Shown: piece by piece, positions 35,326 through 47,300 of the stretch
How positions within the stretch are numbered: the stretch's first letter is position 1
Layout of the letters: the number at the start of each line of letters is the position of its first letter
Assembly (NCBI GenBank): GCA_029962745.1
Contig: CM057170.1
Span: 23,154,435-23,218,434, forward strand
DNA length: 64,000 bases
From: Echinometra lucunter
Taxonomy: Eukaryota; Echinodermata; Echinoidea; Camarodonta; Echinometridae
Direction: 5' to 3'
Notes under the pieces: model-generated
The model's database searches: none
Told to the model about the DNA's origin: nothing
Seen by the model: the letters and a program-made list of their open reading frames with translations, nothing else
Position numbers and translations under genes: made by a program

Positions 35326-38300
35326 GATTTCAAATGATAACTCATTAAAAAGCAAACAATTTACCTTTACCTGTCATCAAAGGAAGCCATGCCAAAATAA
35401 ACCCCAGCAAAAATAAAGCGAGCGACTATATAGCCAACAGAAAGCATTGCTAAACACTATTTCAGGAATGGCTCTCTTTAAAACTACTGCTTTTATGAGG
35501 ATTAGATTGCAGAATATACTGTAGCCAGTAAAAAATAGTTTAAGCAACAATATGGGTGTCGATTTGGGGAAGGGGGATGGGGATATATCCCCCAATATTG
35601 TTGGTAGGAAGATGGTCTGCATTAACACTGCCCCAATAATTCACAATCACAAATGACATAGCCCATGCAATTCCCTAAGAGTATTAAAAATAAAAAAATA
35701 GAAAGGGAAGGGCAAATGGGGAAAAAAAAAAGAATTTCAAAGTAAAAAGGATAACGAAAAACTTTCCAGCACTGGCTCGCTTCGCTTGCTCACATTTTAA
35801 AGTATCTCTAGTTGTGGTTAGATCGGCTTGCAACTTGTTTTTAAGTATCTTAACCAAAGCCGGTTATGTTAATATCCTTATGAAATGAAACTGATTTGCA
35901 TCTAATTGTCTATCTAATGTTATACTATTCTTCTTGTCATAAAATGATAGTAATAAAGGTGCAAGGAGTCGAGTCAAACATCGAGAAGAGCTAAAACAGA
36001 AGAATTTTTCATGAGATAAAGGGCTGTGAGCAATGGCCTATTCCTATCTCACCAATTATGAGAATGGAGGAAGCCGATGAAATGTATTACTAGAATGATG
36101 AGATTGAAGTGACAATACAAAACCCTGTTCTTAGCACAGTATATTTTTAAATACCCATCTTTCTCTTTCTTGCTACACTCACCTATCAAATCTGAAAAAA
36201 AAAATATTTCAAAGGAATCATACACTCTTATTCGCTCAGCAACAAGTTTGAATACAATAATGCTTTTACAGCAAAGTGTCCAACTGTCCTCAAATTCTGT
36301 GGGAAGATGTACATCATCACAATAATTATTTTGGAGGCAAATCTACATCTGAAAGAAAATGAGTCCGTAGCTTGTTTTGCTTGCTCATATAGAAACAGAA
36401 TTGTTTTGGATGGCAAGCGATGAGCCAAATAGCGTTATATTTGGCAGTTAGGTGATCGAATATACAACAGTTTGAGGCTATCAGGGAGTGTAAAGTTTTC
36501 CTCACTCGCTGCACTCACTCGTATAGCATTTAAATACACAACAGTTGGGGAATACTTTTTCGCCAAGCGTGTGTTTTCCCTTATCTCCCTTCGCTCGCTC
36601 GTATTATTTTGAAAGGTGGTTTAGAACAGCAAAAGATTAGACCAGCGAGGTGCTAGAATAGAGTCATAGTGTGCAGTGAGATGACTATACCATCAAAACA
36701 TTTTGACCATGAAATAATACTGTATCATCAAAAGAGTGTATTTTCCTTGCTCACTCGTAATATACAAAAACAGGGTGGTTTGGACTGTAAACATAAGACC
36801 ATAAGCATAAGAGGTACTGAACAGGTTATAAATCATTCGAATCTCTTATTCCTAGTGCATTGTAGAGTGTGTTTTGATGAAAAAAAAACCATTTATTTAT
36901 TACTCGCTCATCCACAAAATAAAAATGCGGTGGTTCATACTTTTTAAAAGTGTCAACTAAACTAGAAAACTTGCAGGTCCCTAAACATTCCATTCAAGTA
37001 ATGGGGATGTACCCTTCGATATCATTTGAAGGCTATTTTTGTTTGGCTAATGGGATGAATGGTAGAATAGACTAAGAATGCAGTAGACTTGTCAGCAAAT
37101 ATAGGTATTATACCCTCCATTCACAAAATTTAGTGATGCTCTGATCTCTGTACGTGCTCCTTTCCTTAATCAATCCTTCACTTTCTAATCCCTTACTCTT
37201 TCCCAGTCGCTTTCCTCCCCGCCTGAGGATATTTGGCATCAGTCCCCCCCCCCCCCCCCCCCCCCCCCCGAACCCAAATCAAAACCCATGAGCATCAATA
37301 TCTATATTTGTAAGGAAAATTATCATTTGACTTTGAAAATATCATAAAATATAAAAAGTGTACTTTCCGTAACTGGTAAACAGGCATGCACTTAAAATGC
37401 ATGTTATTATCTAATATGCGAAACAATTTGAACATTGACCTGCCTCTTATGATGGCTGAAATATGGATCAATTAACTTTAGCCAACAATTAAGTGGTGCT
37501 AAACACACGATTTCAGGAATTGGTCTCTTGAAAAGTACTAGTTATTCGGCTCAGCCGAGATTTGCAGAATTTTCAGTCCACTATAGGCAATGATATATAC
37601 CGTAGATATAATAGGAGATACTCAAATTAGGAAAAATGATGTTTTGGCCTTGAAAACATCAAGAATTATCATTTTTGAAAGTATGTTTCTTCTGTAATTA
37701 GTATTGCAGTAACTGAATGCTTAATAAATGAATTTCATAACTAATTTCTGAGCCTCAAATTCCTGATAAAGAGATTTGAGTACACATATAGTTTTTGTCA
37801 GAAAGGTGAACATCATATGCTTTTCCTCCATAGTATAAAGTGTGTGTGTGGGGTGTGGGTGTGTGTGCTTGGGAAGGAGTCTATCCCCCTCCCCTCCCCC
37901 GTCACATTTATGCTTGTTGTTTTTTGTTTCTAAATATCATCCTTGTAGAAAGAAAATCAATCATATTCAATCTATTTTCTACTTGATTTTCAATGCAATA
38001 TTGCATATATGTACATGTACAAATAGACTGGTGGGGGCGCCATCTTGAAAATTAGCTGCCATTTTAAATCAAGGCATCGAAACATAGTTATATCCTCAAA
38101 CTAACCTCAGATTTGGATTCTCCATCCCGAAAAGCCCTTAATTCCCAATTTTAAACATTCTAGGGATGTTTAAAGCAGGTGAACTAAAAATCCAAGATGG
38201 CTGCCAGCGGCCATTTTGGATTTTCGCGTATATCTCAAATTGCTCAATGCTGACAGAGCTCCAGCATGTGGATTGTTAAAATAGAAGGTCTGAACAGTCG

Positions 38301-41300
38301 ATATCAATTAAAAAAAAAACTATAACATTCAAATGCAACCTTAGGCCTAAAATCCGGGTTTGGCTGCCGGACTAAAATAGGCATGCTTGCTGAAAAGGGG
38401 TATAGTTCTATAATCAAAAAAATAAGATTTTTAGATCCTGCATGGGAATACTTGGCTGACATAGTAACTGAGGTGGAAACTTTCTTGTTTTAAGCATGTA
38501 AAATTCATGTTATATCTTCTTTTTTCTGTATGATGCTGCAGGAATTGCTTTAAATCTGTAAAAGACAATCAACAACATAATTGAATATTTCTGTCTCAAA
38601 TTTGTGACTGCTTAAAGTAAAATTTTAAAATGGTATATTTTTTTTCTCAACCCATTTTTTCCCTAACTGTGCTTAATGACATCATGAATCGACATCTGTC
38701 ATGCACAACTGAATTACAACCAGAGAAAGAGCAGCACAGAATGACACATATTTCCAGTCTGGTATAAATTTATTGGCATCTGCAGCTTATTTATGAGGTA
38801 TTTTCACAGAGACCCTGAGTCAACATAAGTATCTTGACATAATCTATAATGTGTGCATGCACAAAATGAAATACCCTCGGACTTCTGACCTTTAAACTCC
38901 TAATATCAAATCTATATACAAGCAATAATGCATCTACCAACTTGTATAACAATTACATAGCTACCAAAATTCAGAAGCAGATAACAGTCTTACTTCATGA
39001 AAACAGGAGTACATGTACTTGCCAACTGCATACATTTTACATGGGAATGACTGACATATAAGCTAGAGTCTGCAATTCACACACTAATGGGAGGGAGTAC
39101 CTCGTTTTGGTTTTGAGTAGAATTGGTTAAAAGCTATGCAGTTACTTAATAAGGTATAACAAGGCATGTATATTTGTTAGTTGTCAAAGTTTGCAAGGCA
39201 TATGAAAATATCTACAAAAGTCAAGTTTGAGGTATAACAAGTTATCAAGTTTGAGGTATAGCAAGGGATCTCATAACAAAATTCAAGTGTAATGTAGAAC
39301 AAGACAAGTGGAAAGACTTAAAGCAGTCAAGTTTCATGACATAGCAAGGTATCTGAACACACGAGTTTCAAGTTTAATGTATAAAAAGGCATGTGGAAAG
39401 TGAAAACACAAGTCAAGTCCCAGGTCTAACAAGGCATCTCATGATACATGTACCTAAAACATTCAAGTTTAAGGTATAGCAAGGCATCTGACAACACCTA
39501 CAACATTCAAGTTTAAAGTCTAACAAGACATCTGGAAAAAAATTTAAACAAAAAAACCTTCAACATTTATGTTTAGGGTATAGCAAGGCATCTGTCAACA
39601 CCTCATCATTCAAAGTTGAGGCAAAACAAGGCATCTGAAAACATTTAGGTTTAAGGCAAAACAAGGCATCTGAAATCACTTGCAAGTATACATTCAAGTT
39701 TAAGGCAAAACAAGGCATCTGAAATCACTTGCAAGTATACATTCAAGTTTAAGGCAAAACAAGGCATCTGAAATCACTTGCAAGTATACATTCAAGTTTA
39801 AGGCAAAACAAGGCATCTGAAATCACTTGCAAGTACATTCAAGTTTAAGGCAAAACAAGACATCTGAAATCACTTGCAAGTACATTCAAGTTTAAGGCAA
39901 AACAAGACATCTGAAATTACTTGCAAATACATTCAAGTTTAAGGCAAAACAAGACATCTGAAATTATTTGCAAATACATTCAAGTTTAAGGCAAAACAAG
40001 GCATCTGAAAGCACAGCCATAAAATCTAAGTTATGAAAAGGCATCTGAAAACACAGCAGTCAAGTTTAAGGTAAAACAAGGCATCTGAAAGCACACTCCA
40101 GTTTAAGGCAAAACAAGGCATCTGAAAGCACACTCAAGTATAAGGTATAACACTTGCAACATTCAAGTTTTAATCAAATTTTTACTGTTGTTCTTGTAAA
40201 ATTCAAATTTTTCGTTTGAAATCAATTAACTTAATAATGGTTGCAATCCTGGAGAGTGGTTCAGACTTCATAGTGCTTCAAAATATGATATTTGCAGTGG
40301 AATCAACTAAAACCGCTAGTCTGTACAAAAACAAGCCAGTCCATATCCATTCAACAGCTATTCCAAAAGTAATGGTGGTCCATCATCTTCCTCCTGGCAT
40401 TGCCTGTCATTTTCATTGTATTTTGAATGATAGCTCTTAAAAGCATCCCTGTGAAGCTTCTTCATTTTCTTGCTGCACTGGAAAGGTTCAACAAACAACT
40501 GGGAGGCTTGCAGAATTGCCTCAACTGTTGTTACCCCCAGTCTATTCCTCAGTTTGGTCTTATTAAGACCAACAACAGAAAATGTTTGCTCCACAGTTGC
40601 CGTACTCTGAGGCAGACCAAAGAGAATGCCAACAAATTGCCCCAGCTCCTTGTAGCTCCCATGCTGACCAACTTCGCCCCAGAATTCTCCAATATGAACA
40701 GGCAAATCACGGATAAGCTCCTGCTCATGGAGGAATGATCTCCACTGACGGTCAATTGTGCGTACATTACAAGAATTCGAGAACCGTGTCGCCAATATAT
40801 TCCCGGTTGATGATGGTGATCGCGCTGTCTGTATCTGGTCGGGTGACAGAAACTGCAAATGGTGCAGCACTCGGTCATTCACATCAGTCCTATCAATGAT
40901 CTGCTTCACGGCCTCAATAAAGAAAGCCCTACACCTCACCTGAAACGTTTCACGTTCATGGGTACCATTTCTCTTGTTGTCTGGTATGCATCTTCTCCGG
41001 GATATATGGAGTCATCTCGCTTGTATGTCTCTGGATTGCGAAAGTTGGGTACTTGGCTTACTGGTGTTGCGACCACAAATCGTTCTTCCATGAAGTTCAT
41101 GCAGAGGGATCGGATGATTCTGCGCACTTCAGGTAGCAATCTGAATATAAGAAACATGTTTGAAAGAAATTCCAACTGAAATTATTGATTTCATTCCTGA
41201 GATAATACTAGATATTCACCATTACAATTGGTTTAAGCAAGTTCATTTATCACTGATCAAGCGAAATAATTTACCCAGTTGTTTTCGTGTGGTACGGAGA

Positions 41301-44300
41301 GGGGTAGCAATTCAAATATGTGGTAATTACAAAACCTCAAAGGCACAGGGAAAGATCGATTTCCATTCTCTCTTCGTTGAGCTCGATTAAAAAAAAAAAA
41401 CTAATTTGTCAACATAAATCATTTCAAAGCAGAATAAACAGAATAAAGAATGCATAAAGATAATCACATCAAAGCCTCACTGCTAGAATTTTTTTAAGGA
41501 AAGGAATGTGATTTATGTTACTATTCTGTCGACCAGGAAATGACATAAAACCATTTGAAAACATTCTAGCATTCATTTTAACTACAGTGATAAATTATTT
41601 CTGTGAATTGCCTCACTAAAATGACAGCAGTAATGTAATTTATTTCACCTAGCAAGGTTCTAAAAGTACTTTTTACCTGTGCAGCTTGAAGGCGTCACAT
41701 TGAAACATCTTGTTAATGATAGTGAACTCTGGTAGGATATAATTCATGAACTGTAGGGTTGCTAGTACAGTCTTCTTTCTCATGTCATTGTAGAGCTGTG
41801 CGGCTGTGCGGTTGCTAGTACAGTCTTCTTTCTCATGTCATTGTAGAGCTGTGCGGCTGTTGGATTATGACTGCTAGCAGGCGACTGCAACTCCTCCTCA
41901 AAGAATGCATAGAGAGCAGGCCACTGCTCCAGCACCCTGCTTACACACTGATGCAGAGAGAGCCACCTTGTTTGTGCTGGTCTAAGCAGTTTGTGAGGAA
42001 CAATGTTGAGGGCCTTCTGGATCTGCTCAAACTTGTTTCCTGCAATATATAATGTTTACATTTTCTGTTATAGTTTTCAGAAACATGGGCTATATATATT
42101 CAATAATCATAATGCTGTGAAATACAGAGATGAATTTCCTCTGTGACCGAAATAGTTCGCTCAAACAAAACGCAAAGGTAATTTCAGAGTAAATAATACA
42201 TACACTCAAACTACAATCTGAATTTTCATTACTTTGTTTAGTGAATCAAAATTTCAGTCAGCTGCCTTAGATTTACGACCGTTCATATTCTTCATAGCAT
42301 CATAATTTACCCCCCCCCACACACACATTGTGGTCTCAAATGGACATATAATTATGCTGGACAACATGTACTTTCAGCTTGGACATTATTAAAAGTTAGT
42401 CCAATGATGTTATGGTATGTCATGCACATAAGTCATTTGGAGTGTTAAAATTAAAATTTCATTGTAACACAATAATCCATACAATGATTCTGGTTATGAA
42501 TGACATCAACAGGTAAAATTTGATCCTATTTATAAAGATACAGATGGGAGGCATTCAAAAGTGACACATGGACAATAGATTGTTAAAAAGGCATCTATAA
42601 TTTAGACCTACCTTTTTGATGATGTCTTAAAATAATTATAGACATTGTGGACAAACTGCTCAGCAGTTTGCTCAAATGTTGACAGGCATAGCTGGCGATG
42701 AGATGAAACGTGTGACAAAAGCATTTCAAGATAAAAACCTGTGGGACTGTCTCTTGGATTTTTGTCATCAAGGAGTTCACTCCTTCTTGCATGAGGTTCT
42801 CCCCATCACTTCCAAATCCAATGACTGATGTCCAGTTGAGGCCACCCTTCTTCAAGGCTTCATCAGGTAACCTGAAAAGTCCAGCTGCAGTACCATCTTC
42901 AAGCCCCACCTTGATGAGACGGTAGAAACTTGTAACAGCCTTCCCACCTTCATAGAAACGAACACTCACACAGAAGGTTTGTTCTGTTGTAATGTCAGTT
43001 GCCTTATCACAGAGTATTGAAAAGCCTATTTCAGAAAAAAAAATGAAAAGAACATTTTAGTTAACAATTAAGATAAATATATGACTGTATAATACTGTCC
43101 TATTTTCATGATTGCTAACATGAAAAAATATATACATGGGGAAAAGCTTAAAACATTTGTCTGTCCCTTCTACAGCCCTTTTTGATAGGTTTCAACTATC
43201 AACTTCAAAAATATGTGATCCAGCAAAATCAGCTGTCGTAATTTTAAGTGGACATAAAGAAAAGTCTGTAAAACATGATAAGATAAAATTACAAATTGAA
43301 ACTTTAGGGCAAAAAAACAAAACAAAAACAAAGAAAAAACATCTGAATTTCACTGTAAAAATGCAGTCTGTAGACAGAACCATTTTTCTTACCTTGAGAA
43401 GCCTTCAGCTTCTCTACCAGGTCTGCATGCAAAAATGGTGCTAAACATTCAGTCGACCCCCCCCCCCCCCCCTATATCCTGATTCTGTCTAGATCTACCT
43501 TGCCTACGCCTACGGCCTACTAACCTTGACTTTCAAGTGTCTCAGTCCACTCTTGAAAACATGACTCAAGTCAAGTTCAGTCTTCAAAACTTCAGTCTTT
43601 TCAGACTCAAGTTTAAATCTCCTCCAGCATAATATTGCACGATCTCCGGAGTTTATGTAAGAATTACAGATCTACAGTAGATTTTCTTTTAATTTTTTCC
43701 CCTGCTAGTTAACGTTGCTGTGGCTAGACATAAATTTATAAATTAGAACAAGTGATGGCGCCAATAAAGTGTTGACAGAGCTAGAGTGTTGAGATGGAGG
43801 AGTACGTACGAGTACGAGTTTAAATTTTGGACAACTAAGTCACCCCGAGACCACTCACCCGGCCTCGGTTCAGCAAGGGCGAGTTGTCTCACATTTTGTA
43901 GGATCGAGGATAAATGTTTCACCAAAAAAGTCCAAATTATGCTGAAATTATACTAAATTGTGTCAAATTATGCCAAGCATAATGCCAAATGCTGAAGCGG
44001 TCCAAATTATGCCAAAAAGCATAATTATGCCAACTCTGGCAGCTATGAGTTAGATGGATAGATAGATGTGTCTAGTGGAACAAGGGAGAATGCAGGTGAT
44101 TATACATGTGCAGTATATTTCTCAAAAATATCTTGAAAAAAAAATTCACTGTGTGATAATCCATTTTATTTGGACTCGAATTTTAAAAGGAGAGATGCAG
44201 TTGAAGTCCAATGGAACATGAGGTATTTTGATGTAATTTTAGCAAGAGTTTACAATACCCAATTCATAACTCACTCCTAAAAAAGTTTGCAGATTAACAT

Positions 44301-47300
44301 TAAACTTTCAAAAGATTCTCAAAAAAATGAATAGAATGAGGATTATACTGGACATTTGTATATTTTGCAAGACTGGTCTTCATTTTGTTTTTATTTTTTT
44401 TGGTACTTGTATTTATCTTATTTTCTTTTGAACACCTCCACTGGAGCATCACTCAGAACGAAACTCTGAAGTCAAGGTTGCTCATACCAGTTGTAAAATG
44501 TTTCTGCAGAGCACATGATAATTTATTTACATCCTGAATTGAAGTAATCTGTTCTGGTAGAGACTTCCTTATCCTTGCCATTTTGGGAAAGAAGGAATGG
44601 AGGTGTGGTTGTGAGTTGGATTGAGGGATGGGGGATGGCAAACTGATTGTCAGGACTGGTCATGCAAACCCTAAAGAAAGTAGAATGAGAATGAGAGCTT
44701 GTCGGACAGGCTGTAATCACCAGAATGATAGAGAAAACAGGACGTAACAAGTCCAGATCCTGGGTGATCATTCATGAGCGCCATACTGGTGTCCTATTGA
44801 AAATTCCTTAGTATTTATTATGAAGGATCATCAGATTAGGCTCAAACTTGGACTAATTTCAAAGGAGATATAATATTTCCTTTAGATTTCAAAGCCACAG
44901 AATGAATAACTTTTGAGTTATGTGCGCATGTTAATTTGAAGGGTTTACCCTACTTCCTTGCATACTCGTATTTCAAAATTTTCCTAAACTGGTACTTTAA
45001 AATCAGAGAAAAGAAAAACACATTTCCACATTACAGATGGCTCCAAAATTTGATCAGATGGCAGATCAGTAAGTGAACTATCAGAAATTATGTAACACCT
45101 AAAATCAACTTGTCAACCCCAAGCTCTCTATTTTAGCTGTTTACTCTAAAACTCCCATTGCGACTTATTGGTCATTTTGTGGCGGAGGGTCATGTTTGCT
45201 TGAGTGATTCTCTTACTTTTTATCTTGTATTTCTTTTTTTTTAATGTTCAGGTGAATCACAACCATGGTGAGATCCTTCCCTACCACAAGTTCTACATCC
45301 CAGATATTAACAAGTACATCAACATTCAGGAACACTTCTTGCTATTCCTACAAAAGACTGTAGGATCTGTAAGTAAAAATTGTCCTCTTAGTCACTATTT
45401 GCTTCTTCTTCTTCTTCTTCTTCTTCTTCACTTCTTTTCTTCCTCTTTCTACTTTTCTTTTCTCTTTCTCACATTCTGTCAATCTTTTATTTTTTTCATC
45501 TTTCTGCATCATGGTACCTCTATGCACCGAATACATTTGAGAAAGGTGGAGCCCATTTAACAATGCAAGTTGAAGCTTGTATTAATTGTACAATAAAACA
45601 GTGATTCCTAAGGCACCTTATCAAAAGTCAGAGCTAATTTGAAACGCAGCTTTAGCGTCTTTCCGCTCAGTGTCTTTTCCCCTCTGATCCTCCCATTTCT
45701 CTGTAGACAAAACAACAGCGGATCGGGAAAACCAATGTAAAAGAGCAGTCGGGGAGAAGACGATCAAAGACACCGGACGAGACTTTGATAAGCGGCCTAA
45801 TAAGGTTTTTAAGATGTGTTGTAGTAGATGTGTTGACTTGATTAAAAAAGAAAATGCAATTTATATTATGTTTATTGCATGTATTTTTTTTGCTGTACTT
45901 TGAAATTGAAGATGCTAAAAAGTGACTAGGGTAATGATTGTTTTCTTTTATTTGCAGGATGTTCATTCCTTCACATTCTGTGACTACCCTTTCATTTTCG
46001 ATACCAATACCAAGACACAGCTCCTTCATATCGATGCTCTGCTACAGATGAAGGTAAGATATAATTCATACTTATTCTTGGAGAGACTGATAAATCAAAT
46101 GCTCAAGGTGCAGAAAATTAGTGTTCAGTGTGTGCAATGCTCAGCACCAAATTGATTAATTTGAGGGCAATTGCAACACATAATATTGTTTTTTTTTTTT
46201 AGTTCTTTGTAAAAATTTTGGTTGAATGTTGTTTTGATACCTCCTCTAGTTTGCAATTGAAGGTGTTCAGAGCAGAAATCTTCAGAGCGTGCTGAGTTCT
46301 CAGATTGACCCTGTAACCCCATTTTGCGTGATTTGCATCCAGAGAATGAACATAGCTTTGACCTATGGTTCTTGTATTGATCATTTCCAATCTACAGTTT
46401 GTCATCAAGATGTCCAGAGGAGAAATCTTCAGAGCATGCTGAGTTCTCAGATTGACCTTGTACCCAATATGCTTTTTGATTTGCATCCAGAGAAGGAACA
46501 AAGCTTTGACCTGTTGTTCTTCTATTGTTCATATTCCTTCCACAGTTTGCCATTGAAGATGTCCTGAGAAGAAATCTTCAGAGCGTGCTGAGTTCTCAGA
46601 TCAACCTTTTACCCATGCTTTGTGATTTGCATCCAAAGAAAGAACATAGCTTCAGCTTTAATTCTTCTATTGTTCATATTCCTTCCACAGTTTGCCATCG
46701 AAGATGTCCAGAGAAGAAATCTTCCGAGCATGCTGAGTTTTTAGATTGACCTTGTACCCATGCTTTGTGAACATATCTTCAGCCTTTGATTCTTCTATTA
46801 TTCATATTCCTTCTACAGTTTGCCATCGAAGATGTCCAAAGAAGAAATCTTCAGAGCGTGATGAGTTCTCAGATTGACCCTGTAAGCCCATACTTGCATT
46901 TAGTGAAGGACCGTGGCTTCAGCTTTTAATTCTTCTATTGTTCATATTCCTTTTTTCAGTTTGCCATCGGAGATGTCCAAAGAAGAAATCTTCAGAGCGT
47001 GCTGAGTTCTCAGATTGACCCTGTAAGCCCATACTTGCATTTAGTGAAGGACCGTAGCTTCAGCTTTTAATTCTTCTATTGTTCATATTCCTTTTTTCAG
47101 TTTGCCATCGAAGATGTCCAGAGGAGAAATCTTCAGAGCGTGCTGAGTTCTCAGATTGACCCTGTAAACCCTTGCCTTGTCATGTGTATCCAAAGAAAGA
47201 ACATTGTCCCGTCGACAATCAATCAGATCAGCAAGTGTCATCCGGCTGACTTTAAGAAACCGCTCAAGGTCGGGTTTGTTGGAGAGGACGCTGTGGATGC

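Larger units (their letters stand above)
34241..38372. mobile_element. Nested 4.1-kb element with about 330-bp inverted arms
   Basis: The left arm (34241-34570) and right arm (38035-38372) are inverted copies at high identity. They share GTCCGG(T/C)(A/C)GCC at the tip, AAGGTTGCATT, TCGACTGTTCAGACCTTC and a GGCCGCCAGCGGCC hairpin. TA flanks both ends (34239-34240 and 38373-38374), as in Tc1/mariner-type insertions. The interior has no long ORF but includes sequence related to the intron 7 satellite (35760-36640). It lies within the hAT element. Confidence 0.75.
33665..44047 (-). mobile_element. 10.4-kb hAT-type DNA transposon with 8-bp target-site duplication
   Basis: AGTTAGAT flanks the element exactly at 33657-33664 and 44048-44055. 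The ends are imperfect inverted repeats: CAGTGTGGCCAGTGTCC on the left, and CATAGCTGCCAGAGTTGGC read inward from the right. Both ends carry many ATTATGC subterminal motifs (about 33692-33790 and 43935-44030). An internal minus-strand transposase-like gene has hAT C-terminal features. 8-bp duplications and CA...TG ends are hallmarks of the hAT superfamily. The flanks are GATA-type simple repeat, which raises the chance of an accidental 8-base match, but ends, motifs and gene agree. Confidence 0.8.

Noticed and set aside
40427..41179. Plus-strand frames in the hAT element
   Set aside because: Complements of the minus-strand transposase-like blocks, which carry the recognisable hAT C-terminal motif.
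46250..47050. Exon 14 copies as mutually exclusive exons
   Set aside because: None has the 3' half or donor, most are frame-shifted or carry stops, and none could supply the FVGEDAVDAGG block.
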